6,512 nt of DNA from Methanobacteriota archaeon (GTDB lineage: Archaea > Thermoplasmatota > Thermoplasmata > RBG-16-68-12): contig VBLR01000174.1 in the NCBI GenBank assembly GCA_005878665.1, positions 1-6,512 of the forward strand. Reading direction: 5' to 3'. The position numbers and the translations under genes are program-made. Positions 1 to 4,610 of the stretch are shown piece after piece. The notes under the pieces are model-generated. The model was given only the letters and a program-made list of their open reading frames with translations, did not search any database and was not told the DNA's origin. Numbering within the stretch: position 1 is the first letter of the stretch; the number at the start of each line of letters is the position of its first letter.

Positions 1-1739
1 CGCTCGTCCGCGGGTCCACGCTCACGAATATCGTCTCTCTGAACTACACAAACACGATCGGCGCGTTGTTGCCTCCCCAAACCGCATCGTGGTCCGTGGT
101 GGCCCGCGCTCCCTCGATCCCATCCGGGGCGGTGACATTCGCGCCGACCCAGACGACCCCCTCCGACCTCGTCACCGCGACGGTCTCCTTCACGAACGTC
201 GGGGACGAGGCCGCGCGAGACGCGTGGGTCAACCTGACGTTGGATCCGAGTCTCCTCTTCGTCAATGCGAGCGCCCCCGCCACCCTGGCGCTGAACGTAG
301 TCCGGTTCGCGCTCGGGGGCCAAGGACCGGGCGCGACGGTCATCTACATCAACGTGACCGTGGCGGCAACGGTAGTCGATCACGCGAACCTGGCTATCGG
401 GGGCTCGCTCAGCTACACGGACGGCTACGGGAATCTCTTGGCACCGATCGGGCTCGCACCGGACTCAATCGAAGCCTCCGTCCCCGTCCTCCTACTCAGC
501 GTGACGCCGGCTCAGGCTTCGGTCGAGGCGGGCACGATTGCGTTCTTCAACGTCTATCAGACTAATGCGGGGAGCGGGGTGGCAGGCGACGTCCGGCTCA
601 CTCTGCCGCTCCCCGCTAGCTTTGTTTACGAAAATGACAGCTCAGACGGGATCCGCACCGCCGTCGGCTCGAGATACACATGGCAGTGGTCCAACCTCGG
701 CCCCGGATCAAAGTCGTTTTCCCTCGAGCTGCGGGCCAAGGCCACGGTCCAGAACGGCACATTCGCGGAACTCTTGTTCCGTGCGGACTACGCGGATGCG
801 AACGGGAACTTGCGGCCTCCGGCCGCGGCGAACGCCTCCATCCGGTTTCGCGCTCCCCAGATTCAGTTTGGCTTCACCGCCTCGCCTCTCGTCGGTCGAC
901 CGGGCGACACGATCCGGTACGCCCTGACCGTTACGAACGTCGGCAATTCGACGATCCGAAACCTGTGGATCGAGGATGCGTTAGATCCGAGACTCGACTT
1001 TGTCTCGTCCTCCGCACGGGTGCAGGTGACCGGCCAGAGCCCGCGCAATTGGTCCTTCACGGACATCCAACCCAACCAGAGCGAGACAATCGTGCTCGTC
1101 CTCCGGATCAATGGGAATGCGAAAGCCCGAGACCTCATCTCGAACGCGTTTGACGTCCGGTACACGAACGGCGAAGGCGTGGTGATCGGCTCGAGCCGAT
1201 CCGACAGCCAGGACGTGTTCGTGTCGGACGACCCGATGCCGCTCGTCTACATCGGCGCCGGTGGCCTCCCCTTGGGCCTGTTGGCGGCCTTCCTACTCAT
1301 TCGCCGGAAGCGCGTGCAGATCGAGGAAGTGTTCCTGGTGTACCGCGATGGACTCCTCATCTACCACCTCTCCCGGAGCCTGTCCCAGGACAAGGACGAG
1401 GACGTCCTCAGCGGGATGCTGACCGCGATCCAAGAGTTCGTCCGCGACGCGTTTGTCTACGGCGAGCACCGCGAGCTGCACCACCTCGACTTCGGCGACT
1501 ACCGGATCCTCATCGAACGCGGGAAGAACGTATACCTCGCGGTGGTCTACGCGGGCAAGGGCTTCGCCTCGGTCCGCAAGAGGGTGCGCTCCGTCCTCGA
1601 TCAAATCGAGAAAGCATATCACGGCGTGCTCGAGGACTGGGATGGGGACATGGACAAGGTCGCCGGCGCCCGGGACGTCATCCGGGAGTATCTCCTGAAA
1701 CCGGCCGGCAGACCGTTCCAGGGACTCTCGTTCCTCTGA
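1..1739 (+). CDS. DUF11-repeat surface protein with one TM helix and a cytoplasmic roadblock/longin-like domain (5' partial)
   Basis: The frame is open from the left edge (first whole codon at 3) to TGA at 1737-1739, so the true start lies outside the window; the TTG at 66 is not a credible start. 578 residues are visible. Three DUF11-like beta-sandwich repeats start near visible residues 44, 160 and 287, with the tail of an earlier one before them. Each has a 'TNVG'-type or equivalent strand and ends in a 'Y(T/A)(N/D)..G' motif. Many NxS/T sequons suggest a glycosylated exterior. One membrane helix (about 413-433) is followed by the stop-transfer run RRKR. The last ~140 residues are cytoplasmic: 'EEVFLVYRDGLLIYH', a helical segment, 'DYRILIERGKNVYLAVVY', and a helix ending 'VLEDWDGD'. 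From memory this alternating domain is common behind surface proteins in Thermoplasmatota. I infer a roadblock/longin-like fold. The overall role, linking surface contact or adhesion to the cytoplasm, is a guess. Confidence 0.85.
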   Translation, partial: LVRGSTLTNIVSLNYTNTIGALLPPQTASWSVVARAPSIPSGAVTFAPTQTTPSDLVTATVSFTNVGDEAARDAWVNLTLDPSLLFVNASAPATLALNVVRFALGGQGPGATVIYINVTVAATVVDHANLAIGGSLSYTDGYGNLLAPIGLAPDSIEASVPVLLLSVTPAQASVEAGTIAFFNVYQTNAGSGVAGDVRLTLPLPASFVYENDSSDGIRTAVGSRYTWQWSNLGPGSKSFSLELRAKATVQNGTFAELLFRADYADANGNLRPPAAANASIRFRAPQIQFGFTASPLVGRPGDTIRYALTVTNVGNSTIRNLWIEDALDPRLDFVSSSARVQVTGQSPRNWSFTDIQPNQSETIVLVLRINGNAKARDLISNAFDVRYTNGEGVVIGSSRSDSQDVFVSDDPMPLVYIGAGGLPLGLLAAFLLIRRKRVQIEEVFLVYRDGLLIYHLSRSLSQDKDEDVLSGMLTAIQEFVRDAFVYGEHRELHHLDFGDYRILIERGKNVYLAVVYAGKGFASVRKRVRSVLDQIEKAYHGVLEDWDGDMDKVAGARDVIREYLLKPAGRPFQGLSFL

Positions 1740-1755
1740 TCTCCGCGGTCGTCGA

Positions 1756-1859
1756 TGGGCCCGGCCGGACTTTCCGGTCCCGTGGGTGCCGCGGGACCTT
1801 TTGAACCGACGACCATCTGGTTATGAGCCAGACGCTCCACCAGACTAAGCTACGGGCCC
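1756..1859 (-). tRNA. tRNA with CAU anticodon, probably tRNA-Ile2 (alternatively elongator Met), containing a T-loop intron
   Basis: The minus strand folds as a full cloverleaf. The acceptor stem is GGGCCCG (1859-1853) with CGGGCCC (1763-1757), and the discriminator is A (1756). The D-arm begins GCTTAG, the anticodon stem is TCTGG/CCAGA, and the loop CTCATAA gives anticodon CAU. The T-stem is GTCGG (1810-1806) with CCGGC (1768-1764), including one U-G pair. The T-stem only closes if 30 nt (1770-1799) are removed, leaving a normal TTCAAAT loop and a 74-nt mature tRNA. CCA is not encoded. The GGGCCCG acceptor and TGGTC variable region match my memory of archaeal isoleucine tRNAs, so I favour the AUA-reading tRNA-Ile2, whose C34 becomes agmatidine. 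Initiator Met is unlikely because pair 1-72 is G-C and the anticodon stem lacks the initiator GC run. The gene converges on the surface-protein gene, whose stop is 17 nt away. Confidence 0.9.
1770..1799 (-). other. tRNA intron, 30 nt, at T-loop position 59/60
   Basis: The insert forms a strong hairpin of GGTCCCG (1798-1792) with CGGGACC (1782-1776) around a 9-nt loop. Outside it, TTC of the T-loop (1805-1803) pairs with GAA (1774-1772), and an A-G mismatch makes this a four-step middle helix. On one side lies the bulge AAA (1801-1799) and on the other AGT (1771-1769). This is a relaxed bulge-helix-bulge, the substrate of archaeal tRNA-splicing endonuclease. Cutting each 3-nt bulge after its second base restores loop TTCAAAT exactly, which is why I chose these borders. 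The usual archaeal intron site is 37/38. T-loop introns are best known from Thermoproteales. Confidence 0.85.
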
Positions 1860-1881
1860 CGGGCCGCGGAACCGCGGGGCG

Positions 1882-1890
1882 TTACTTAAG
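1882..1890 (-). promoter_or_regulatory. TATA-like box for the CAU tRNA
   Basis: On the minus strand this reads CTTAAGTAA, centred about 27 nt before the first tRNA base (1859), so transcription would start at or next to the mature 5' end. The perfect palindrome CCGCGGAACCGCGG (1864-1877) lies between the box and the tRNA. Confidence 0.55.
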
Positions 1891-1909
1891 GAGTGTGTCC
1901 GCCGCGGCT

Positions 1910-1917
1910 CCTAATAC
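1910..1917 (+). promoter_or_regulatory. Weak TATA-like box for the 179-residue gene
   Basis: CCTAATAC is centred about 26 nt before the GTG at 1939. That is the spacing expected for a leaderless archaeal transcript. No Shine-Dalgarno is seen before this GTG or before the in-frame ATG at 1960. Confidence 0.4.
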
Positions 1918-1938
1918 GGGCTGCGTCTTTCCGGGATC

Positions 1939-2478
1939 GTGCGCAGCGCGACGACGGAGATGAACGTCCTCGAACGAATGATGCCTTCGGAGAATGGACT
2001 GACCGTGTTCGACGCGGACACGCAGGAGACGTCGTACGGAATCTGTTTCTTCGACGGGCTCCCCTACATCTTCGACACGCATCGGAAAGGGAGCCGCTAC
2101 GTCGCCACCATCGAACTGTTGACCGAAGTCGTCGAGCCCGTCCGCGTCTCCCGCGACCGCATTCGGCGCTTCGGCCGAGACGCCCTCACGGGCGGGCTCC
2201 TCCCGATACCGTACAGCGCGTGCTTCTTCAAAGGAAATCTTCACGTGTACGCGTTCTCCGGGCCGGTTCACGGCTTCGACCTCGCGGCAATCGGCGACAC
2301 GGCAATCAAATCGGAACGAGCGCTGATGGAGCGCACGAGTCGACTGAAGTCTCGGGTTCCCACGGCGATCGCTCGGGCCCAACGGGAACTGCTCGAGGGC
2401 AAACGCCGCCCGCTTCACGACGCGGACCTTCGGGTCCTTAGGGCTCGGTTGCAGAAAGAGAGCGCGGGCCCTCGTTGA
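1939..2478 (+). CDS. Uncharacterised 179-residue protein with two CFF(D/K)G motifs
   Basis: I do not recognise this family. It is predicted to be soluble: no signal peptide or membrane helix is visible. The first two thirds are rich in beta-type segments. Two similar stretches stand out: CFFDGLPYIFDTH (residues 36-48) and CFFKGNLHVYAF (95-106). Each is preceded by a tyrosine (SYGI, PYSA) and followed by a stretch of similar length, which suggests a duplicated unit. The last third (about 122-175) is basic and helical. The GTG at 1939 is chosen because a TATA-like box sits about 26 nt upstream. The ATG at 1960 would remove 7 residues and is the alternative. Codons follow the strong G/C third-position preference of neighbouring genes, which supports real coding over the long antisense frame across it. 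Function is unknown. Confidence 0.75.
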   Translation: MRSATTEMNVLERMMPSENGLTVFDADTQETSYGICFFDGLPYIFDTHRKGSRYVATIELLTEVVEPVRVSRDRIRRFGRDALTGGLLPIPYSACFFKGNLHVYAFSGPVHGFDLAAIGDTAIKSERALMERTSRLKSRVPTAIARAQRELLEGKRRPLHDADLRVLRARLQKESAGPR

Positions 2479-2495
2479 CCGGCGCGAGCGACGGA

Positions 2496-2502
2496 CTTTA
2501 TG
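2496..2502 (+). promoter_or_regulatory. TATA-like box for the 114-residue gene
   Basis: CTTTATG is centred 28 nt before the ATG at 2527. It predicts transcription starting at the start codon and argues against the in-frame ATG at 2500, which lies inside the box itself. Confidence 0.55.
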
Positions 2503-2526
2503 AGGACCCGAACCCCTCCCGTCGAC

Positions 2527-2871
2527 ATGGCCACGGAACCGTCCGAACGGGCCCTGCTCCTCGAACTCGCGAAGGACTCGTTCCGGCAACAGATCGCGAA
2601 GCGGGTCCGGCCTCTCGCCCGCAGCTACGTCGAGAAGTGGATGAAGTGCGAACTCTGGCTGTACTCCTCCGTCGTCCAACGTCACACCAACGAACTGCAT
2701 TCCTACAAGACCGTGGTCCTCCAGACTCTACGGACGACGAGCGTCGACGACATGCTGGCGATCTGCCGAACGACGCGCCCCGACCTCACCGATCTGTGGT
2801 CCAAACCCGCCGCGCGGGCGAAATTGCAGAAAGAAATCGAAAAGGCGATTGAAGCGGTCGAGGCCGCGTGA
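2527..2871 (+). CDS. Small all-helical protein of unknown function (114 aa)
   Basis: The product is unrecognised. It is hydrophilic and appears entirely alpha-helical, with no membrane segment. It opens MATEPSERALLLELAKDSF, continues through a helix with several aromatic and basic residues (YVEKWMKCELWLYSS, about 41-55), and ends in a charged helix (KLQKEIEKAIEAVEAA). Two cysteines, in MKCELW and AICRTT, are far apart, so there is no obvious metal site. An in-frame ATG lies 27 nt upstream at 2500. I chose 2527 because the TATA-like box covers 2496-2502 and places the transcript 5' end at 2527. It follows the 179-residue gene by 48 nt but has its own promoter, so it need not be in an operon. 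Helical dimerisation or a role as a partner protein is possible but unsupported. Confidence 0.7.
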   Translation: MATEPSERALLLELAKDSFRQQIAKRVRPLARSYVEKWMKCELWLYSSVVQRHTNELHSYKTVVLQTLRTTSVDDMLAICRTTRPDLTDLWSKPAARAKLQKEIEKAIEAVEAA

Positions 2872-2891
2872 CCTTGTCGGACTTCCGGAGC

Positions 2892-2898
2892 GCTTAAG
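2892..2898 (+). promoter_or_regulatory. TATA-like box for the 100-residue gene
   Basis: GCTTAAG is centred about 27 nt before the ATG at 2923, which gives a leaderless start. It excludes the upstream in-frame GTG at 2911. Confidence 0.55.
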
Positions 2899-2922
2899 TC
2901 CCCCGAGAAGGTGCCTTGGGGC

Positions 2923-3225
2923 ATGGTCAAGATTGTCTCCCCCGTGACTCAGCGGCAAGTGGATGCAGAACAGATTGATTTTGAAGCGAAGGCAGAGCCT
3001 TGGACGACCCATGAATTGGCCGACGGTACGATCTTGAGGGTCCGTGTAATCCTGACGGGGGTGATGCGCATCGAGGGCGAATACGACCAGAGTGGCAATC
3101 CGATCTATGTCGTCTCGAGCCAGACTGTAATTCAGGCCAACTCCCCGAAAAAACTCCGGGGCACGCCGACCGTCGGCGCGATGCCACCCACCAGACCATC
3201 AGGTAGCGGGCCGGAAATTCGATGA
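2923..3225 (+). CDS. Small beta-rich conserved archaeal-type protein of unknown function (100 aa)
   Basis: MVKIVSPVTQRQVDAEQ opens a compact domain of about 80 residues made of alternating strands: ELADGTILRVRVILTGVMRI (31-50), then EGEYDQSGNPIYVV (51-64) and SSQTVIQA (65-72). A proline/glycine/serine-rich tail (81-100) is probably disordered. From memory, small stand-alone proteins with the 'DGT.LRV...EGEYD..GNP.Y' pattern occur in several archaea without an assigned function; I could not check this. There is no signal peptide, membrane helix or cysteine. The ATG at 2923 matches the TATA spacing. The gene ends 27 bp before the left copy of the 18-bp tRNA-Asn repeat, so it is the last gene before the putative integrated segment. 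Confidence 0.75.
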   Translation: MVKIVSPVTQRQVDAEQIDFEAKAEPWTTHELADGTILRVRVILTGVMRIEGEYDQSGNPIYVVSSQTVIQANSPKKLRGTPTVGAMPPTRPSGSGPEIR

Positions 3226-3252
3226 TAGGGTATTGATCCGAATCGCATGGGT

Positions 3253-3270
3253 GGAGCGCCGTCGTGCGGA
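3253..3270. repeat. Detached 18-bp copy of the tRNA-Asn 3' end (putative distal attachment site)
   Basis: GGAGCGCCGTCGTGCGGA is identical to 4020-4037, which covers the last 14 bases of tRNA-Asn and 4 bases beyond it. The copy has the same orientation and lies on the 3' side of the tRNA. The match stops abruptly on both sides, and no other part of a tRNA surrounds it. This is what a tRNA-targeting integration leaves at the far end of the insert. Confidence 0.7.
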
Positions 3271-3276
3271 GTTGCG

Positions 3277-3813
3277 CTATTGCTGCGCGTACCAATGGAC
3301 GTCGACCCACGGCGTGGGGCTGCTCACGCCCTCCAGGCAGTACCAGTAGTCACCGGCCTGCCCTGGAGAGAACGTGAAATTTCCCCGTTCGAGCACATGG
3401 ATTCCGCCTATACAGGGGACAGTCGTGACGGACACGAGGTAGACGCTCGTCGTCGCGTTCGACACCCAGACGCCGACGACGCCGCCCCCCGCTCGTACCG
3501 TGAGAGCGGCTCCGCCCGATGGCGTGAGGCATCCGAATAAGACGTTGCCCGTTCCACTCGAGGGCGGCAAGCTCATCGCCGACAGCCCGCCCGCGCCGCA
3601 GTTGTCTTGGACGACAGCCGCATAAGTCGGCTCGAGCGAGTGGGTGAACAAGGTCACCGTCGCCGCGACCGTCGTCGCGACTACAATCGCTGCGACCAGC
3701 GCGGCGAGCATCTTTCGCATTCCCTTCACTCTGGATAACTTGGGCTCCTCCATCGTTTGAAGCGATGGTTTCCTGATCTCACTCGTCGACTGACTCTCTC
3801 GTAGATCGTTCAT
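3277..3813 (-). CDS. Membrane-anchored extracytoplasmic protein with four cysteines, unknown function
   Basis: The product is 178 aa. The ATG at 3813-3811 is preceded by GGAGG (3825-3821) with a 7-nt spacer, so the start is well supported although the frame stays open further upstream. A polar N-terminal tail (1-35, ending KGMRK) leads to one hydrophobic helix (about 36-56). The rest is an outer domain of about 120 residues rich in Gly, Ser, Thr and Val. Cys72, Cys95, Cys134 and Cys159 could form two disulfides. Sequons are at Asn119 and Asn145. The end, with 'FSPGQAGDYWYCLEG' and 'WVDVHWYAQQ', resembles the last strands of a small beta-sandwich. The VKG site before the helix is a poor match to class III pilin signals, so I prefer an uncleaved anchor. 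It is the only gene within the tRNA-Asn-flanked segment and may be its cargo. I do not recognise the family. Confidence 0.7.
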   Translation of the reverse strand: MNDLRESQSTSEIRKPSLQTMEEPKLSRVKGMRKMLAALVAAIVVATTVAATVTLFTHSLEPTYAAVVQDNCGAGGLSAMSLPPSSGTGNVLFGCLTPSGGAALTVRAGGGVVGVWVSNATTSVYLVSVTTVPCIGGIHVLERGNFTFSPGQAGDYWYCLEGVSSPTPWVDVHWYAQQ

Positions 3814-3820
3814 GAAAAAC

Positions 3821-3825
3821 CCTCC
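3821..3825 (-). promoter_or_regulatory. Shine-Dalgarno site deciding the start of the four-cysteine protein
   Basis: The minus strand has GGAGG followed by GTTTTTC and then ATG. Such a site is absent before most genes in this window, so the message is led rather than leaderless. Confidence 0.7.
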
Positions 3826-3853
3826 AAGAGCAAGCAACAATCGAGAAAACTGC

Positions 3854-3887
3854 GATGCTGATCCTGCCCCCCGCCCGGAACAGCATC
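3854..3887 (-). other. Hairpin in the 5' leader of the four-cysteine protein gene
   Basis: On the minus strand GATGCTG (3887-3881) pairs with CAGCATC (3860-3854). After one T-T mismatch the stem continues TCC/GGA, enclosing a 12-nt G-rich loop. It lies about 30 nt upstream of the ribosome-binding site, inside the roughly 130-nt leader implied by the TATA-like box at 3969-3978. It could be a regulatory RNA element or a recombination-related fold. It matches no riboswitch class I know. Confidence 0.4.
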
Positions 3888-3968
3888 CAGGTTGAGCCGG
3901 TTCTGACTTGTGGCACACTTTTTGACCAAGGGACAAGGGACGGTGCTCGCCAGGGCGCACAGGCGCGA

Positions 3969-3978
3969 CCTTAATTCC
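3969..3978 (-). promoter_or_regulatory. TATA-like box, probable promoter of the four-cysteine protein gene
   Basis: GGAATTAAGG on the minus strand would start transcription near 3946, giving a leader of about 130 nt. It is the only good TATA-like match between tRNA-Asn and the gene. Readthrough from the tRNA promoter, roughly 150 nt further up, is an alternative source of transcript. Confidence 0.4.
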
Positions 3979-4019
3979 GGTATGATTGAAAATCGGCCCA
4001 CATGGAGTAGAACGGGAAA

Positions 4020-4037
4020 GGAGCGCCGTCGTGCGGA
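4020..4037. repeat. 18-bp repeat at the tRNA-Asn 3' end (putative proximal attachment site)
   Basis: This copy overlaps the T-stem and acceptor 3' side of tRNA-Asn (4024-4037) plus 4 bases downstream, and is identical to 3253-3270. The tRNA keeps a complete, paired 3' end, as expected when an element carries its own copy of the target. Confidence 0.7.
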
Positions 4038-4097
4038 TTCGAACCGCAGACCACCCGATTAACAGTCGGGGGCTCTACCGGACTGAGCTACGACGGC
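4024..4097 (-). tRNA. tRNA-Asn (GUU)
   Basis: A complete 74-nt cloverleaf lies on the minus strand. The acceptor stem is GCCGTCG (4097-4091) with CGACGGC (4031-4025), and the discriminator is G (4024). The D-arm has GCTCAG and GGTAGAGC, and the anticodon stem is CCCGA/TCGGG with loop CTGTTAA, giving GUU. The T-arm is TGCGG-TTCGAAT-CCGCA. There is no intron and no encoded CCA. The 3' end serves as one copy of the 18-bp repeat that bounds the adjacent segment. Confidence 0.96.
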
Positions 4098-4123
4098 TTG
4101 CGACGCGATACAAAGGCGGTCCT

Positions 4124-4130
4124 CAAATAG
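4124..4130 (-). promoter_or_regulatory. TATA-like box for tRNA-Asn
   Basis: CTATTTG on the minus strand is centred 30 nt upstream of the tRNA, implying a start a few bases before the mature 5' end. The same heptamer precedes the ArsC-like gene. Confidence 0.5.
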
Positions 4131-4192
4131 TTTCTCAGCCGCACGGGAGTCCGGATGTGTCGACGACCGTACGAGGTCGCCGGCAGCAAAGC

Positions 4193-4202
4193 TATTAAAT
4201 AA
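4193..4202 (+). promoter_or_regulatory. TATA-like box upstream of the small membrane protein (distal)
   Basis: TATTAAATAA is one of the best TATA matches in the window. Its centre is 26 nt before the in-frame GTG at 4222 and about 70 nt before the ATG at 4267. It could produce either a leaderless message from 4222 or a message with a leader of about 45 nt. Confidence 0.5.
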
Positions 4203-4236
4203 CCGGAATACCGGGGTCGGGGTGCGATTCACAAGG

Positions 4237-4244
4237 CTTAGATA
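4237..4244 (+). promoter_or_regulatory. TATA-like box upstream of the small membrane protein (proximal)
   Basis: CTTAGATA is centred about 26 nt before the ATG at 4267, the spacing used by other leaderless starts here. It supports the 4267 start. Confidence 0.4.
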
Positions 4245-4266
4245 CGATGCATTCGTCGGCCCACCG

Positions 4267-4584
4267 ATGATCGGCGAGAAACGGATCTTCGGCCTCGTCG
4301 CCCTCGCCCTCGGGCTCGTGGCGGGAGTGTTGATCCTGCTCGACGTCCAAGCGAGCCGAAATGTCGATCTCGTGACCGTAATCGCCGGGATCGGCGTCCT
4401 ATACGGCAGCTACTTGATCTACCGCGGAAAGACGAGCATACTCTTCGGCTGGGGAAAGACGCGCCTCGGGGCGCTACTCAACCTCGCGATCGGCGTCTTG
4501 ACGCTCATGATCCCGGGCGGGGCCGGTGGCCCGGCGTCCATCCTTGCGATTCTCAGCGGCATCCTCGGGTTTCTTTCCGCGTGA
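4267..4584 (+). CDS. Small integral membrane protein, about four TM helices (105 aa)
   Basis: The protein has no recognised family. Hydrophobic segments lie at about 7-25, 34-52, 66-83 and 87-104. Basic residues in the loop after the second helix (YRGKTS) and before the third (GKTR) suggest that this loop faces the cytoplasm. The third and fourth helices are glycine-rich and linked by PGGAGGPA, which allows tight packing. The ATG at 4267 gives a natural membrane-protein N-terminus (MIGEKRIFGL) and has a TATA-like box at leaderless distance. The GTG at 4222 would add 15 polar residues and also has a well-placed TATA, so it remains possible. The stop is 26 bp from the stop of the convergent winged-helix gene, with no clear terminator between. 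No pore, transport or enzyme motif is visible. Confidence 0.75.
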   Translation: MIGEKRIFGLVALALGLVAGVLILLDVQASRNVDLVTVIAGIGVLYGSYLIYRGKTSILFGWGKTRLGALLNLAIGVLTLMIPGGAGGPASILAILSGILGFLSA

Positions 4585-4610
4585 CGGGTTGGCGACTGAG
4601 AAGGGCGACG

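Larger units (their letters stand above)
3253..4037. mobile_element. Putative tRNA-Asn-integrated mini-element or element relic
   Basis: A segment of about 770 bp is bounded by the two 18-bp direct repeats. It lies directly downstream of the tRNA-Asn 3' end, the standard placement for elements inserted by tyrosine recombinases. It holds one gene (3277-3813, minus) and about 200 bp of leader or noncoding DNA. No integrase, replication gene or other phage or plasmid gene is present, so it cannot move by itself. It is either a non-autonomous cassette or what remains after an internal deletion. Element identity is inferred from the repeats alone. Confidence 0.5.

Noticed and set aside
1882..2700. 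Long minus-strand frame of 272 codons opposite the 179- and 114-residue genes
   Set aside because: It is antisense to two genes with their own promoters, spans the gap between them, runs through the tRNA promoter, has an Arg/Asp/Glu-heavy composition typical of GC-rich shadow frames, and shows no domain or start signal.
3253..3276. Second tRNA gene or tRNA pseudogene at the left repeat
   Set aside because: Only 14 bases of tRNA-Asn are present. The adjacent sequence cannot form a T-arm or any other arm, so it is a repeat copy, not a degraded tRNA in place.
3247..3540. Plus-strand frame of 97 codons over the end of the four-cysteine gene
   Set aside because: It begins before the 18-bp repeat, is antisense to a gene with a good start signal, and has no motif or promoter.
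3814..3960. N-terminal extension of the four-cysteine protein to 227 residues
   Set aside because: The frame is open, but GGAGG sits 7 nt before the ATG at 3813, and the extension would have to translate through the hairpin.
3810..4001. Minus-strand frame of 63 codons upstream of the four-cysteine protein
   Set aside because: It overlaps the Shine-Dalgarno, the hairpin and the start of the real gene. It has no ribosome-binding site, and its start lies upstream of the TATA-like box at 3969-3978. It is more likely leader DNA.
4164..4179. Small inverted repeat CGACC/GGTCG upstream of the membrane-protein gene
   Set aside because: A 5-bp stem in GC-rich DNA is expected by chance, with no U-tract or link to a known site.
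4585..4610. Terminator between the convergent membrane-protein and winged-helix genes
   Set aside because: The 26 bp contain no hairpin or T-run on either strand.
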